Shown here piece by piece: positions 13,476 to 21,439 of a stretch of DNA of 33,957 nucleotides (positions are counted from its first letter, which is position 1; each line of letters opens with the position of its first letter). The translations under genes were made by a program, and so were the position numbers. The stretch covers positions 1 through 33,957 of the forward strand of contig MIZA01000007.1 of the NCBI GenBank assembly GCA_001875345.1. Reading direction: 5' to 3'. The DNA is from Marine Group III euryarchaeote CG-Epi1. Lineage in GTDB: Archaea > Thermoplasmatota > Poseidoniia > MGIII > CG-Epi1. The notes under the pieces are model-generated. The model searched no databases and had not been told where the DNA came from. It worked only from the letters and a program-made list of their open reading frames with translations.

Positions 13476-16323
13476 AAATCCATTCCTTTATTCTATTGGA
13501 TATCCATATTAAGCTAGGTAATACAAAAATAGCTATAAACATTGAGTAGATTATTGTAGCTGCAGTAATGATTCCAAAATTGCGAACTAAAGGCATTGGC
13601 GAAAGAAATAGAACTGCAAATCCTGAAACTGTAGTCAGGCCTGATATTAGCAAAGCAGAACCTGTTCTCACTATAGTAGTCTCTATAGCCTGGCTCTCAG
13701 TTTTATGCTCTCTTTCCTCACGATACCTTTCAACAATATGAATCGCATAATCAATACCCAACCCTATAGTCAGTGCGGTAACCATAACAGTTAGAACATT
13801 TAGAGTAATTCCTAAGAGAGTCATTGTTGCTAAAATCCATACTGATGCTAAAATTGTTGGAAAAACTGCAATTATTCCAAGATCTAGACTACGGTAAATT
13901 AGAACCAGAGTAATTGCTGCAAAAAGAATAGCAATTAATGTTGATGTTATCTGGGTCTTCTGAATTTCATTGACTGTTACACTGGTAAGAACATGCCCTC
14001 CAGTAGTACTAACTGTAAAATTCTGAACGAAAACTTCAGGAATATCCGCATCTAATTCAGATCGCATAAATTCCAGACCATCATTATCTAACTCATATGA
14101 AGTTGTAGGGCCAACATATATCCTGATAACAGAAGAAACGTAATTCCCATCTGAATCCCTACTAAGAACATGCTGAATCTCATCAGAGTATGATTCCCCA
14201 GTAAATGGGTCTGCAATATCTAACTCCCTTTGATACAAGTAATCATATAGGTTGTGGATATCAGAATCAGTTGTAAGACTGAATGTCTTTGCCTGGTAAG
14301 TTAAATTGAATGTATCTGTTAAAGATTGAACAAAGACAAAGCTTTGCCTATCATGGGCTTCGATAGATTGAATTAAAGAATCCTCTGAAGCATCTTGAAC
14401 ATATGAAAATTTAAGCCGAGCTTTATGTGAATCATCCAATATCTCAATCGATGCACTGGAATCTCCGGAGATTTCACTAGTTGTTTTAACATTAATCAAT
14501 TTGTCAGTCCCAATCAGTTCATCCGAAGAATCATACCAAAAGACTAAGGCTTCTAAAGTCGGAGAAACTAAACTTTGTTCCATATTCCAATTAACATCTA
14601 AAACTTCACCTGAATGTACTAAGAATGAGTTAGTGATTGTCCATTCATGAGTTAAGTTTTCTCCATGAGTAACGCTAAATTCTTCAGAGTCGATTGCCTT
14701 TTGAACAATCTCATGGACAGATTCCACACGAGCATTTGCACCTACCTTGATTACATAACGATCATCATTTAGACCTTTGTTATCTGAACCTGCTTGACCA
14801 TATTGTAGTTCATAGTTACCATCAAGGAAATTTGTAGAATCGATATTACCTTGAACTAAAATTTGTGATTGTGAATAACTAGCTCCTCTAAAATCAGACT
14901 GTATCTTTTCTGCAGTAACCATTATCTCTAAATCATCAGAAAGAAAATCATCCAAAGAGAAGGAAGTTTCAATTTGAGATGCACCGCCTAGCGCAAATAT
15001 CGTAAGAACAATTACTGTTGAAATAATAGCCTGAGGATGTTTATCTACTATCTGAGAAGCTCTTGATATTGAGGTTTCAATTAGCTCAGAATTTTGGGGT
15101 TTAATTGCCATTCCTTCAGAGGAGGAGTCCAATAGAAATCTCATGGAAGTATAGAAAAATAAAGTCAAAATAAATGAAGAAAATATTCCAAAAGCACAGA
15201 GCAAACTGAAATCACGAACTGGACCTACCCCGCCTGTAATCCCTGACAAAAATGCAATAACTGTAGTAAACATTGCAAGAGATAGGGCTTGACCAGTATG
15301 AACTTGAGACTCAATAAGAGATTCTTCTAGACTGCTTCCAGCTGCAATTCCCTCTTGATATCTTCGACTAACGTGAACTGAGAAGTCAATACCTAAACCA
15401 ACAACTAATGGAATAACTGCAACACCCAATGCAGTCATTTTTATTCCTACAATACCTGCAAAAGAAAAAGTCCAGAAAATAGATAGTATCAAAGTTATTA
15501 TAGGTAAAACTACATAACTCCAGTGACCAAAAGTAAGCCATAGTAGCACAACTGTAACCAAAAGCATACCAACAATCATCAAGATATTTGTATATTGAGT
15601 AGATTCATCTACATCTGAAGCCAATAGATCAACTGAAAACGCGTCTGCATTGATATCGCTCCCTGAATCTCGGTTATGAGTATCTGCCAACGTTCTAAGC
15701 TTTTGACCAGCTTCCTTTTTTTGTTCTGTAGTCAATTCCGGATCAAGATTAACCATTATAATCGTAGAATTGGCAATAGGTGCTCCACGAACTGAGCCGT
15801 CGGTTTCCACAATAATTAGAGGATCCAGATTCAAATCTCTGTTAATCAAAACATCTCCGACAAAGTCTACTTCATTCCAAGAGTAATTACCACTACCTGA
15901 AGTAGATATCGAATCATATACAAGTTCCCATGGTTCATCTGCAGATTCTACCGAGGACAATGATAAACCCGAATCAGAAAGAGCAGAATCAAAAAAGTCT
16001 GCAACAGATAGAACACCTTTAACGCCCTCTATCTGCAGGCAATCGTTATGAATTTGTAAAATATCAACTAGATTAGGCATAGTGAGAACATTACTTCCGC
16101 TAACGGAAGTTAGATACAGATTAACAACACTCGAATCCTTACCAAAATCTTCTGTTATTAAATCATAAGTTTCAACCTCCTCAGATTGAGGTAAGAAAGC
16201 TTGAACATCAGTTGAAAACTCTACTTTTAAGACGAAAGGAGATATAATTAAAGTAATCAATGCTACGACTAGGATAATCTGTCTGGGACTGTCGATTGGT
16301 AGTCGCGCATAACGCTCGAGCAT
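13456..16323 (-). CDS. RND-superfamily (MMPL-type) exporter
   Basis: A 955-residue membrane exporter of the RND/MMPL superfamily with the classic duplicated layout. TM1 is at about 16-36, followed by a large extracytoplasmic domain and a bundle of five segments (about 245-400) containing GLGIDFSVHVSRRYQEG. Another single segment lies at about 435-452, with a second large loop and a final bundle (about 785-945) containing GLGIDYAIHIVERYREE. The paired GxGxD motifs are the proton-relay region conserved in MMPL and sterol-sensing-domain-like transporters. Substrates in this group are often lipids. The gene lies 35 bases downstream of the cis-prenyltransferase on the same strand, so a prenyl-lipid substrate is conceivable but unproven. 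It overlaps the convergent CNNM-type gene by 20 bases. Confidence 0.88.
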   Translation of the reverse strand: MLERYARLPIDSPRQIILVVALITLIISPFVLKVEFSTDVQAFLPQSEEVETYDLITEDFGKDSSVVNLYLTSVSGSNVLTMPNLVDILQIHNDCLQIEGVKGVLSVADFFDSALSDSGLSLSSVESADEPWELVYDSISTSGSGNYSWNEVDFVGDVLINRDLNLDPLIIVETDGSVRGAPIANSTIIMVNLDPELTTEQKKEAGQKLRTLADTHNRDSGSDINADAFSVDLLASDVDESTQYTNILMIVGMLLVTVVLLWLTFGHWSYVVLPIITLILSIFWTFSFAGIVGIKMTALGVAVIPLVVGLGIDFSVHVSRRYQEGIAAGSSLEESLIESQVHTGQALSLAMFTTVIAFLSGITGGVGPVRDFSLLCAFGIFSSFILTLFFYTSMRFLLDSSSEGMAIKPQNSELIETSISRASQIVDKHPQAIISTVIVLTIFALGGASQIETSFSLDDFLSDDLEIMVTAEKIQSDFRGASYSQSQILVQGNIDSTNFLDGNYELQYGQAGSDNKGLNDDRYVIKVGANARVESVHEIVQKAIDSEEFSVTHGENLTHEWTITNSFLVHSGEVLDVNWNMEQSLVSPTLEALVFWYDSSDELIGTDKLINVKTTSEISGDSSASIEILDDSHKARLKFSYVQDASEDSLIQSIEAHDRQSFVFVQSLTDTFNLTYQAKTFSLTTDSDIHNLYDYLYQRELDIADPFTGESYSDEIQHVLSRDSDGNYVSSVIRIYVGPTTSYELDNDGLEFMRSELDADIPEVFVQNFTVSTTGGHVLTSVTVNEIQKTQITSTLIAILFAAITLVLIYRSLDLGIIAVFPTILASVWILATMTLLGITLNVLTVMVTALTIGLGIDYAIHIVERYREEREHKTESQAIETTIVRTGSALLISGLTTVSGFAVLFLSPMPLVRNFGIITAATIIYSMFIAIFVLPSLIWISNRIKEWISNQTLD

Positions 16324-16358
16324 ATTTCTTGCATAAGAAGGGTGCTTAAAACCTGTCG

Positions 16359-17159
16359 TTACTTTCCAAGGCGTCTATTTCTTTGCTGAAATGACCTAAT
16401 GGCCCTCAAGAAATCTATTTTTCTCATATCTGGCCAAAATACATCAGCAAAATACAATTCGGAGTAAGCTAACTGCCACAAAAGAAAATTACTAATCCTC
16501 TCTTCACCGGAAGTCCTCAAAATTAAATCTGGATCTGGTAAATCGCTTGTGTACAGATTGGAAGAAATGAGGTCTGCATCAATATCATCAGCTGCTAACT
16601 CCTTTTTTTCTATCATTTTACCAAGTATCTTCATGGAGCGAACGATTTCCTGCCTGCCACCATATGCGACTGCTAAATTATAATTAAAAGTATTATACTC
16701 CTTTGTTTTTGACTCTGCGTAGTCTATAGCATCTATAACTCTATCTGGAAGCAGCTCTCGATGACCCAGTGCCCTTACTCTTACTTTATTTTTGTGGACT
16801 CGTGGATCATCTCCAGCATTTCTAAATGATTCCTCAAATAAATCCATGAGCTTTTCAAGTTCATCTTCACTTCTATTAAAATTTTCTAAAGAAAAAGCAT
16901 AAACTGTTAAAATTTTAATTCCAACTGAACGACACCAATCTGACAAATTTTCTAAAGTATTTTTTCCTTTTAAGTGGCCTTCGTGTGGTAAAAGTCCTGC
17001 GCCTTCTGCATATCTGCGGTTACCATCCATTATAACTGCTAAATGGTTTGGAACTTCTCCCTTCTTAATTTGATTTTCTAAACGTCTCTGATAAACTGCA
17101 TAAATTGGAGAAACTGCTTTACGAGCTAATTTGAACACAGAAGACTCTAGATACAACAT
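16359..17159 (-). CDS. uppS: cis-prenyltransferase (polyprenyl diphosphate synthase)
   Basis: A 266-residue UppS-family enzyme that extends an isoprenyl diphosphate with cis-isopentenyl units to make the polyprenyl carrier used for N-glycosylation and envelope assembly. The catalytic Asp45 is in HLAVIMDGNRRYAEG (39-53). Further conserved blocks are TVYAFSLENFNRS, YNLAVAYGGRQEIV, PDPDLILRTSGEERISNFLLWQ and AYSELYFADVFWPD. The Arg and Glu of RTSGEERISNF are the substrate-binding residues of the family. A start at 17237 is possible in frame, but it would run through the divergent gene's start and adds no similarity, so 17159 is preferred. Only 25 bases separate it from the divergent methylase gene. 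It probably forms an operon with the downstream RND exporter. Confidence 0.94.
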   Translation of the reverse strand: MLYLESSVFKLARKAVSPIYAVYQRRLENQIKKGEVPNHLAVIMDGNRRYAEGAGLLPHEGHLKGKNTLENLSDWCRSVGIKILTVYAFSLENFNRSEDELEKLMDLFEESFRNAGDDPRVHKNKVRVRALGHRELLPDRVIDAIDYAESKTKEYNTFNYNLAVAYGGRQEIVRSMKILGKMIEKKELAADDIDADLISSNLYTSDLPDPDLILRTSGEERISNFLLWQLAYSELYFADVFWPDMRKIDFLRAIRSFQQRNRRLGK

Positions 17160-17184
17160 TATAAAACAACTTTTATAGGTAAAA
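17160..17184. promoter_or_regulatory. 25-bp divergent promoter region between uppS and the tRNA methylase gene
   Basis: TATAAAA at 17160-17166 lies 19-25 bases before the rightward ATG at 17185, and CCTATAAAAG on the minus strand (17171-17180) lies 12-21 bases before the leftward ATG at 17159. Both core promoters therefore sit between the two start codons, with almost no room for upstream elements. Leaderless transcription is expected in both directions. Confidence 0.45.
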
Positions 17185-18180
17185 ATGAAAGAAAAATATT
17201 TACTTGAATTAGGTGGAGAAAATACCGATTTGGGCAAATATGAAGCTCTTGAATTACTTAAATTTCAGAAATACTCTCCATTTTTAGAGAAAGATTATGA
17301 AAGTATTATTGTCATTTCCACATCAAAAAAAATTGAAAAAAATATAATTGCCAGACTTTCAATGACAAAAAGAATTTCACGTATTATCTTTACATCAAAT
17401 AAAGAGAATGTTAAAGATATCTTAACTGATTTGGAAGAGATAAATATAGAAGATTTAAATTTTGCAATAAGACAAATTGGTGGAAAAAAATTAGAAAGTG
17501 AAAAAACTGCGATACTAATCGGAGAAAAAATTTCTACAAAAAATGAGACTAATCTAGATACCCCACAAGTAACTGTTTTATTCTATCAAAACAAAGAATT
17601 TTTCATTTCATTAAAATATGCTGAAATAGATACAGGTTACAAAAGATGTCTTAATCATCACATAAGCAATCGACCTTATTTTTCTCCAATAGGAATTCAC
17701 CCAAGAATTGCAAGAGCTATGATAAATTTATCAAATTGTGCAAATGACAAAACCCTAATTGATCCGTTTTGTGGAACTGGTGGAATCCTAATTGAAGGTG
17801 CCGATATGGGGCTAAAAGTTACAGGAATTGATTTGAAAGAAAAAATGATTGAATTCTCAAAAGGCAACCTTAAACATTATGGTTTCAAAGCAAATTTGAT
17901 AAATTCAGATTTTAAAGAAATAAGTAGTCTGGAGTTTGGATCGATTGTTTGTGATCCACCATATGGAATTGCTTCAACAAGCGGTGGTGAAAATATAAAG
18001 AAATTAATGGAAAGGAGCCTAGATGTTTTTCAAAAATGTATGGAGAATAAGCAAAGATTAGTAATTGCAGTGTCTGATTTTAAAATGATAAAACATGAAA
18101 ATCTTACGCAAATTTACAAATTTGAATGGTACATTCATAAATCTTTGACAAGAAATATCATTGTGCTCGAAAAAAATTAG
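17185..18180 (+). CDS. tRNA (guanine(10)-N2)-methyltransferase, Trm-G10/Trm11 family
   Basis: A 331-residue SAM-dependent tRNA methylase of the archaeal Trm-G10 type, which makes N2-methyl or dimethyl guanosine at position 10. The N-terminal half (about 1-150) corresponds to the ferredoxin-like/THUMP RNA-binding region. The Rossmann domain begins after RPYFSPIGIHPRIARAMINL; motif I is LIDPFCGTGGILIEG (from Asp193) and motif IV is DPPYG (Asp257-Gly261), the signature of amino-methylating N6/N2 enzymes. The CDPPYGIAS context with the HP-R-AR motif separates it from DNA methylases. Lys and Asn are very frequent here compared with neighbouring genes, in keeping with AT-rich codon use. The stop overlaps the convergent PKD gene by 4 bases. 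Confidence 0.88.
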   Translation: MKEKYLLELGGENTDLGKYEALELLKFQKYSPFLEKDYESIIVISTSKKIEKNIIARLSMTKRISRIIFTSNKENVKDILTDLEEINIEDLNFAIRQIGGKKLESEKTAILIGEKISTKNETNLDTPQVTVLFYQNKEFFISLKYAEIDTGYKRCLNHHISNRPYFSPIGIHPRIARAMINLSNCANDKTLIDPFCGTGGILIEGADMGLKVTGIDLKEKMIEFSKGNLKHYGFKANLINSDFKEISSLEFGSIVCDPPYGIASTSGGENIKKLMERSLDVFQKCMENKQRLVIAVSDFKMIKHENLTQIYKFEWYIHKSLTRNIIVLEKN

Positions 18181-18896
18181 TATGTAACATCTATAACAAG
18201 ATCGTAATCCATACTTCCAGATTCACTTTCAATAGTAAAAATGTAATCACCAGTTGAGCTCAAGTCATCAGTAGAATAAGACCAAGTACCACTACTTTCA
18301 GACACTCCATTCTCCTCCTGAACAACCGCTCCATCAGCATCTGTTAACCTAAGAGTAACTTGCGACTCTTCCAATGGATTAACATTCGCTGATTCTAATG
18401 AATAATCTATTTCGAAACTTAGAAAACCTTTCTCAACAGGAATTTCAATGTTTGCTGTATTATCGTTGCCATTAACATTTCCACTCTGCTCATCATGATA
18501 GTTCTCTACAACTAAAACTGTGGTTTGAGAATCATCTGATAGGCCTGTTGAATCTGTAACTGTAAGTGTTACAAGGTATTCGCCTTTATCTGGAAAATTA
18601 CGATCTATATCTCTACCTTCATATTCTTTTGAATCTCCTTCAAAATTCCAAAAGAAAGACAGATCATCACCATCTTCATCTGAAGAACCTGATGCTGAAA
18701 AAGAAATGGTCTCATTAATTTGAATCTTAGGATTAGAAGGTGTTATCTTTGCTACAGGTGCATTACCGCTTGAGGCTACAGGTTCATTAGTATCTTCATC
18801 ATCATCTTCGTTCAAGACAAATGTGTAATAGCCATATCCTCCTGAAGCTGCAACTGCGGAAAGCAAAATGATTAGTAGTAAAGAAATCTTCTTCAT
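18177..18896 (-). CDS. PKD-domain surface protein
   Basis: A 239-residue exported protein. An N-terminal signal or anchor (MKKISLLLIILLSAVAASGG) is followed by an acidic linker (NEDDDEDTNEP). A single PKD domain lies at about residues 48-130, with PVAKITPSNPKIQINETISF, SASGSSDEDGDDLSFFWNFEGD and YLVTLTVTDSTGLSD. The region after 145 looks like a second beta-sandwich ending IFTIESESGSMDYDLVIDVTY, reminiscent of pre-peptidase C-terminal-type domains, though that is uncertain. It has no C-terminal anchor, so the N-terminal segment may hold it in the membrane. PKD domains mediate protein or polysaccharide contacts in archaeal surface proteins. It is divergent from the ribosomal operon and overlaps the convergent methylase gene by 4 bases. 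Confidence 0.82.
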   Translation of the reverse strand: MKKISLLLIILLSAVAASGGYGYYTFVLNEDDDEDTNEPVASSGNAPVAKITPSNPKIQINETISFSASGSSDEDGDDLSFFWNFEGDSKEYEGRDIDRNFPDKGEYLVTLTVTDSTGLSDDSQTTVLVVENYHDEQSGNVNGNDNTANIEIPVEKGFLSFEIDYSLESANVNPLEESQVTLRLTDADGAVVQEENGVSESSGTWSYSTDDLSSTGDYIFTIESESGSMDYDLVIDVTY

Positions 18897-18932
18897 TATT
18901 GCATACTTATTTTTAGCCTTATTAATAATTAA

Positions 18933-18960
18933 CCTCAGGGATAAAATCAGGTTTCTGAGG
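18933..18960. promoter_or_regulatory. inverted repeat CCTCAG...CTGAGG between two divergent promoters
   Basis: CCTCAG (18933-18938) and CTGAGG (18955-18960) are perfect 6-bp arms separated by 16 bases. The left arm ends next to a TATA-like stretch for the PKD gene (TTATTAATAAGG on the minus strand, about 18918-18929), and the right arm ends 7 bases before the TATA box of the ribosomal operon. The arms therefore sit at matching upstream positions for both promoters, as a regulator site or paired BRE-adjacent element might. Confidence 0.4.
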
Positions 18961-18967
18961 AAAAGAA

Positions 18968-18975
18968 TATAAATA
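18968..18975 (+). promoter_or_regulatory. TATA box of the S13-S4-S11-Rpo3 operon
   Basis: TATAAATA is a near-consensus archaeal TATA box, preceded by a purine-rich stretch (AAAAGAA) fitting a BRE. Transcription would start near 18995-19000, giving a leader of about 25 bases that includes the GAGGT ribosome-binding site at 19014-19018. Confidence 0.65.
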
Positions 18976-18983
18976 GACCGCCC

Positions 18984-18996
18984 GGCTGGCGCAGCC
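18984..18996 (+). other. GC-rich GGCTG-GCG-CAGCC hairpin near the transcription start of the ribosomal operon
   Basis: A perfect 5-bp GC-rich stem with a 3-base loop stands out in very AT-rich DNA, within the run ACCGCCCGGCTGGCGCAGCC (18977-18996). It lies between the TATA box and the expected start point, so it could be a promoter-proximal protein site. It could be a leader hairpin only if transcription begins earlier than expected. Role unknown. Confidence 0.35.
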
Positions 18997-19022
18997 TTGA
19001 GAATTTATTCCAAGAGGTAAAC

Positions 19023-19478
19023 GTGTCCGAAGACCCAAATTTCAAATATATAATTCGCATAGCAAACTCAGACGTTTCAGGAGAGCAAAGACTAGGTTAC
19101 GCTCTAACCTCAATTCGAGGTATTGGTTCCAGAATTAGTAACGCTATTATACAAAAATTAAAGCTAGATAGTGAAAAATTAGCTGGAGAACTCTCCGACA
19201 AAAATATTGAAGATATTGAAAATGCTATAGCAAACGTAAATGACTTCGTTCCAAAGTGGCTTCTAAATCGTCAAAAAGATTACGACACTGGTGAGGACAT
19301 GCATCCTGTAAGCATTGACTTAAAGATGCTCCACGAAGATGATATAAACAGAATGAAAAAGATTAAATCTTACAAAGGTATTAGACATGCGTCTGGACAC
19401 AAAGTACGTGGTCAGAGAACTTATTCAAACGGTCGCCGAGGACTCGCCTTAGGTGTAAGTAAGAGGAAAGGTGCATAG
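19023..19478 (+). CDS. rps13: small-subunit ribosomal protein S13
   Basis: A 151-residue archaeal/eukaryotic-type S13 (uS13). It binds the head of the small subunit and contacts the P-site tRNA. The N-terminal helix-two-turn-helix segment reads YIIRIANSDVSGEQRLGYALTSIRGIGSRISNAI, and the C-terminal basic tail has KGIRHASGHKVRGQRTYSNGRRG. Length fits the archaeal family (about 150). The start is GTG at 19023, with a GAGGT ribosome-binding site ending 4 bases upstream (19014-19018); this is one of the few clear ribosome-binding sites in the window and decides the start. It is the first gene of a four-gene operon. Confidence 0.97.
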   Translation: MSEDPNFKYIIRIANSDVSGEQRLGYALTSIRGIGSRISNAIIQKLKLDSEKLAGELSDKNIEDIENAIANVNDFVPKWLLNRQKDYDTGEDMHPVSIDLKMLHEDDINRMKKIKSYKGIRHASGHKVRGQRTYSNGRRGLALGVSKRKGA

Positions 19479-19482
19479 ATAA

Positions 19483-20118
19483 ATGGGCGATCCAAAATTT
19501 CCTAGTAAGCACTACAATACCCCTTCGCACCCTTGGCAGAAAACTCGTATTGACCAAGAAAGAACTCTAACACACCAATATGGCCTTAAATCTAAAAAAG
19601 AAATATGGAAAGCTGATACAAAAGTTCGTGAAATGCGTAGACAGGCAAGAAAATTGACTGCTAAAGCTAACGATGAACAAGCTCAGAAAGAAAAAGGTCT
19701 TCTTCTTAACAAACTAAGTCGGCTTGGCATGCTAGACCAGGGTGCTGCTTTAGAGGACGTTTTGAGAATGTCGCCGGAAAATATTTTAGATAGAAGATTA
19801 CAAACCCAAGTATACTTACAAGGATTAGCTTCAACAGTGAAACAATCCCGTCAACTCATCATACATGGGCATATTTCAGTTGAGGGAGCCGTGAACAGAG
19901 TACCGGGAATGCTTGTAACTAAAACTCAAGAGAAAAACATAACCTACTCCCCTTCATCTGCTCTAAATAGTGACTTACATCCAGTCAGGCCAGGCGTTAA
20001 GGAAACATACGAAGATGAAGAGCCTGAAGATGAAAAAGCCGCAGAGGAAGTGGCTGAAACTGAAAAACCTACTGAAGAAGTTACTGAGGATGTCAAAGTA
20101 AAAGAGGAGGCTAAATAA
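19483..20118 (+). CDS. rps4: small-subunit ribosomal protein S4 with acidic C-terminal extension
   Basis: A 211-residue archaeal S4 (uS4), a primary 16S rRNA-binding protein. It starts [20 protein letters not shown], as archaeal S4 does. The S4 RNA-binding domain spans about residues 104-165 ([39 protein letters not shown]). Archaeal homologues usually end near 170-185 residues. Here an extra tail of about 35 residues (from 176) is almost wholly Glu, Asp, Lys, Ala, Val and Thr, a low-complexity acidic extension that may be flexible on the ribosome surface. It follows S13 after 4 bases, and its TAA overlaps the rps11 ATG by one base (TAATG). Confidence 0.96.
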   Translation: MGDPKFPSKHYNTPSHPWQKTRIDQERTLTHQYGLKSKKEIWKADTKVREMRRQARKLTAKANDEQAQKEKGLLLNKLSRLGMLDQGAALEDVLRMSPENILDRRLQTQVYLQGLASTVKQSRQLIIHGHISVEGAVNRVPGMLVTKTQEKNITYSPSSALNSDLHPVRPGVKETYEDEEPEDEKAAEEVAETEKPTEEVTEDVKVKEEAK

Positions 20119-20501
20119 TGGAAAAATGGGCCGTTGCACACATATTCGCATCACACAATAATATAATCATAACTGCTACCGATTCAACTGGAGCTGAGAC
20201 AATTGCAAAATGCTCTGGAGGTATGGTAGTTAGATCACAAAGAGAAGAATCTAGACCTCATGCAGCTATGCTCGCTGCAGGACAAGTTGCAGAAGCTTTA
20301 CAAGAAAGAGGAATAAAAGAAGTTCACGTAAAACTAAGAGGAGCTGGAGGCAAGAGAGGAGGAACTCCAGGACCTGGTGCTCAAGCTGCAATTAGAACGT
20401 TAGCTAGGGCTGGTATGACTATTTCACGTATTGATGATGTTACACCTATTCCACACGATGGCGGTAAGGCTAAAGGCGGAAGAAGGGGTAGGAGAGTTTA
20501 A
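20118..20501 (+). CDS. rps11: small-subunit ribosomal protein S11
   Basis: A 127-residue archaeal S11 (uS11) of the platform, adjacent to the Shine-Dalgarno/anti-Shine-Dalgarno region. The family blocks are [79 protein letters not shown] and the C-terminal [23 protein letters not shown], all complete. Its ATG and stop each overlap a neighbour by one base (TAATG at both ends), giving tight translational coupling with rps4 and rpo3. Confidence 0.98.
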   Translation: MEKWAVAHIFASHNNIIITATDSTGAETIAKCSGGMVVRSQREESRPHAAMLAAGQVAEALQERGIKEVHVKLRGAGGKRGGTPGPGAQAAIRTLARAGMTISRIDDVTPIPHDGGKAKGGRRGRRV

Positions 20502-21358
20502 TGAAGGTTAAATTAAGAAAGAATGAAAAATTCTTTACTCAAGTTGAATTTGAAGACGTTAACTATTCGTTTGTCAATTCCATTCGAAGATCTCTAGTTT
20601 CTATGGTACCTTGTCTTGCTATTCACGAGGTTGATTTTCACATGGGCTCACTAGGTGCCTATGTAGATGAAGAAACTGGTGAAGAGAAAGAGTATGAGTC
20701 AATTAGTGCAATGTTTAATGAAATTGTAGCACATCGTATAGGTATGTTACCAATTCCTACTGATGAAAAAACTGTAGAAGCATTTGCCGGCAGTATAGGC
20801 GATGATTCAAAACAACCTGACATCATGTACTCTCTGCACAAGCAAGGTCCTTGTACTGTGTATTCAGGCGATTTAGAACCTGTAAATGGAGATGCATCTC
20901 TGGTTATACCTGAAACAAGTGTTCCGATTGTAAAGCTTGCAGAAGGTCAAGCAATTCTTGTTTATGCAAAAGCAAAAATGGGTACTGCAAAGCAGCATGC
21001 AAAATGGCAAACTGTTGTAGCACCTAGATTTTACCAAGCTCCAACTTTAACTGTTTCGTCTGGAAAAGGTAGTAAAACAGTAATTGATACAGTAGGAAAA
21101 GAGCATTTTAAAAAGAAAGGAAAAAACCACGTTATCGAAGATCCTGTGTTGGCACACGAGGCAATTAAGAAAGCTGAATCTTTGTGGAACGATGAAGATG
21201 CAAAAAATGCTATGACTGTTACGCGAAACAAAACTCATTTCATTTTAGAATTTGAAACAACCGGCGCAATGGAAGCTAAACTAGCTCTTGAGCAAGCATT
21301 GAAATCTTTAGATTCTCACTGTAAAGACTTCATGACAAGTCTTGAATCTGCAGCTTAA
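20501..21358 (+). CDS. rpo3: DNA-directed RNA polymerase subunit Rpo3 (RpoD), lacking Fe-S cysteines
   Basis: The 285-residue homologue of bacterial alpha and eukaryotic RPB3, which dimerises with Rpo11 to seed RNA polymerase assembly. The alpha-motif region reads VNYSFVNSIRRSLVSMVPCLAIHEVDF (about 22-48), with MFNEIVAHRIGMLPIPTD downstream and AKMGTAKQHAKWQTVVAPRFY in the second domain. The dimerisation segment recurs at the C-terminus (THFILEFETTGAMEAKLALEQAL). In many archaea an inserted ferredoxin-like domain holds one or two 4Fe-4S clusters. Here the corresponding stretch (about 175-235) keeps traces such as IEDPVLAHEAIKKAE but has no cysteines; the three cysteines in the protein are elsewhere. 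It is the last gene of the operon seen here. Confidence 0.96.
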   Translation: MKVKLRKNEKFFTQVEFEDVNYSFVNSIRRSLVSMVPCLAIHEVDFHMGSLGAYVDEETGEEKEYESISAMFNEIVAHRIGMLPIPTDEKTVEAFAGSIGDDSKQPDIMYSLHKQGPCTVYSGDLEPVNGDASLVIPETSVPIVKLAEGQAILVYAKAKMGTAKQHAKWQTVVAPRFYQAPTLTVSSGKGSKTVIDTVGKEHFKKKGKNHVIEDPVLAHEAIKKAESLWNDEDAKNAMTVTRNKTHFILEFETTGAMEAKLALEQALKSLDSHCKDFMTSLESAA

Positions 21359-21411
21359 TTAGATATTCTTTAATCTATACAATTAGCTAGACTAATCAAT
21401 GTAAATGTTAT

Positions 21412-21420
21412 CAATATACA
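21412..21420 (+). promoter_or_regulatory. TATA-like element for tRNA-Leu
   Basis: CAATATACA is centred about 24 bases before the mature tRNA 5' end and could drive tRNA-Leu independently of the rpo3 operon. The 81-base gap after rpo3 supports an own promoter, though read-through and processing are equally possible. Confidence 0.35.
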
Positions 21421-21439
21421 CCTTTATGATTAATTTCAT

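Noticed and set aside
17160-17237. A 26-residue N-terminal extension of the cis-prenyltransferase
   Set aside because: It would overlap the start of the divergent tRNA methylase gene, and the extension is hydrophobic and unlike the family. The Met at 17159 gives normal length.
18977-19010. GC-rich stretch with GGCGCAGCC considered as a tRNA or small RNA
   Set aside because: No acceptor stem, T arm or anticodon arm can be formed around it; only the single hairpin is supported.
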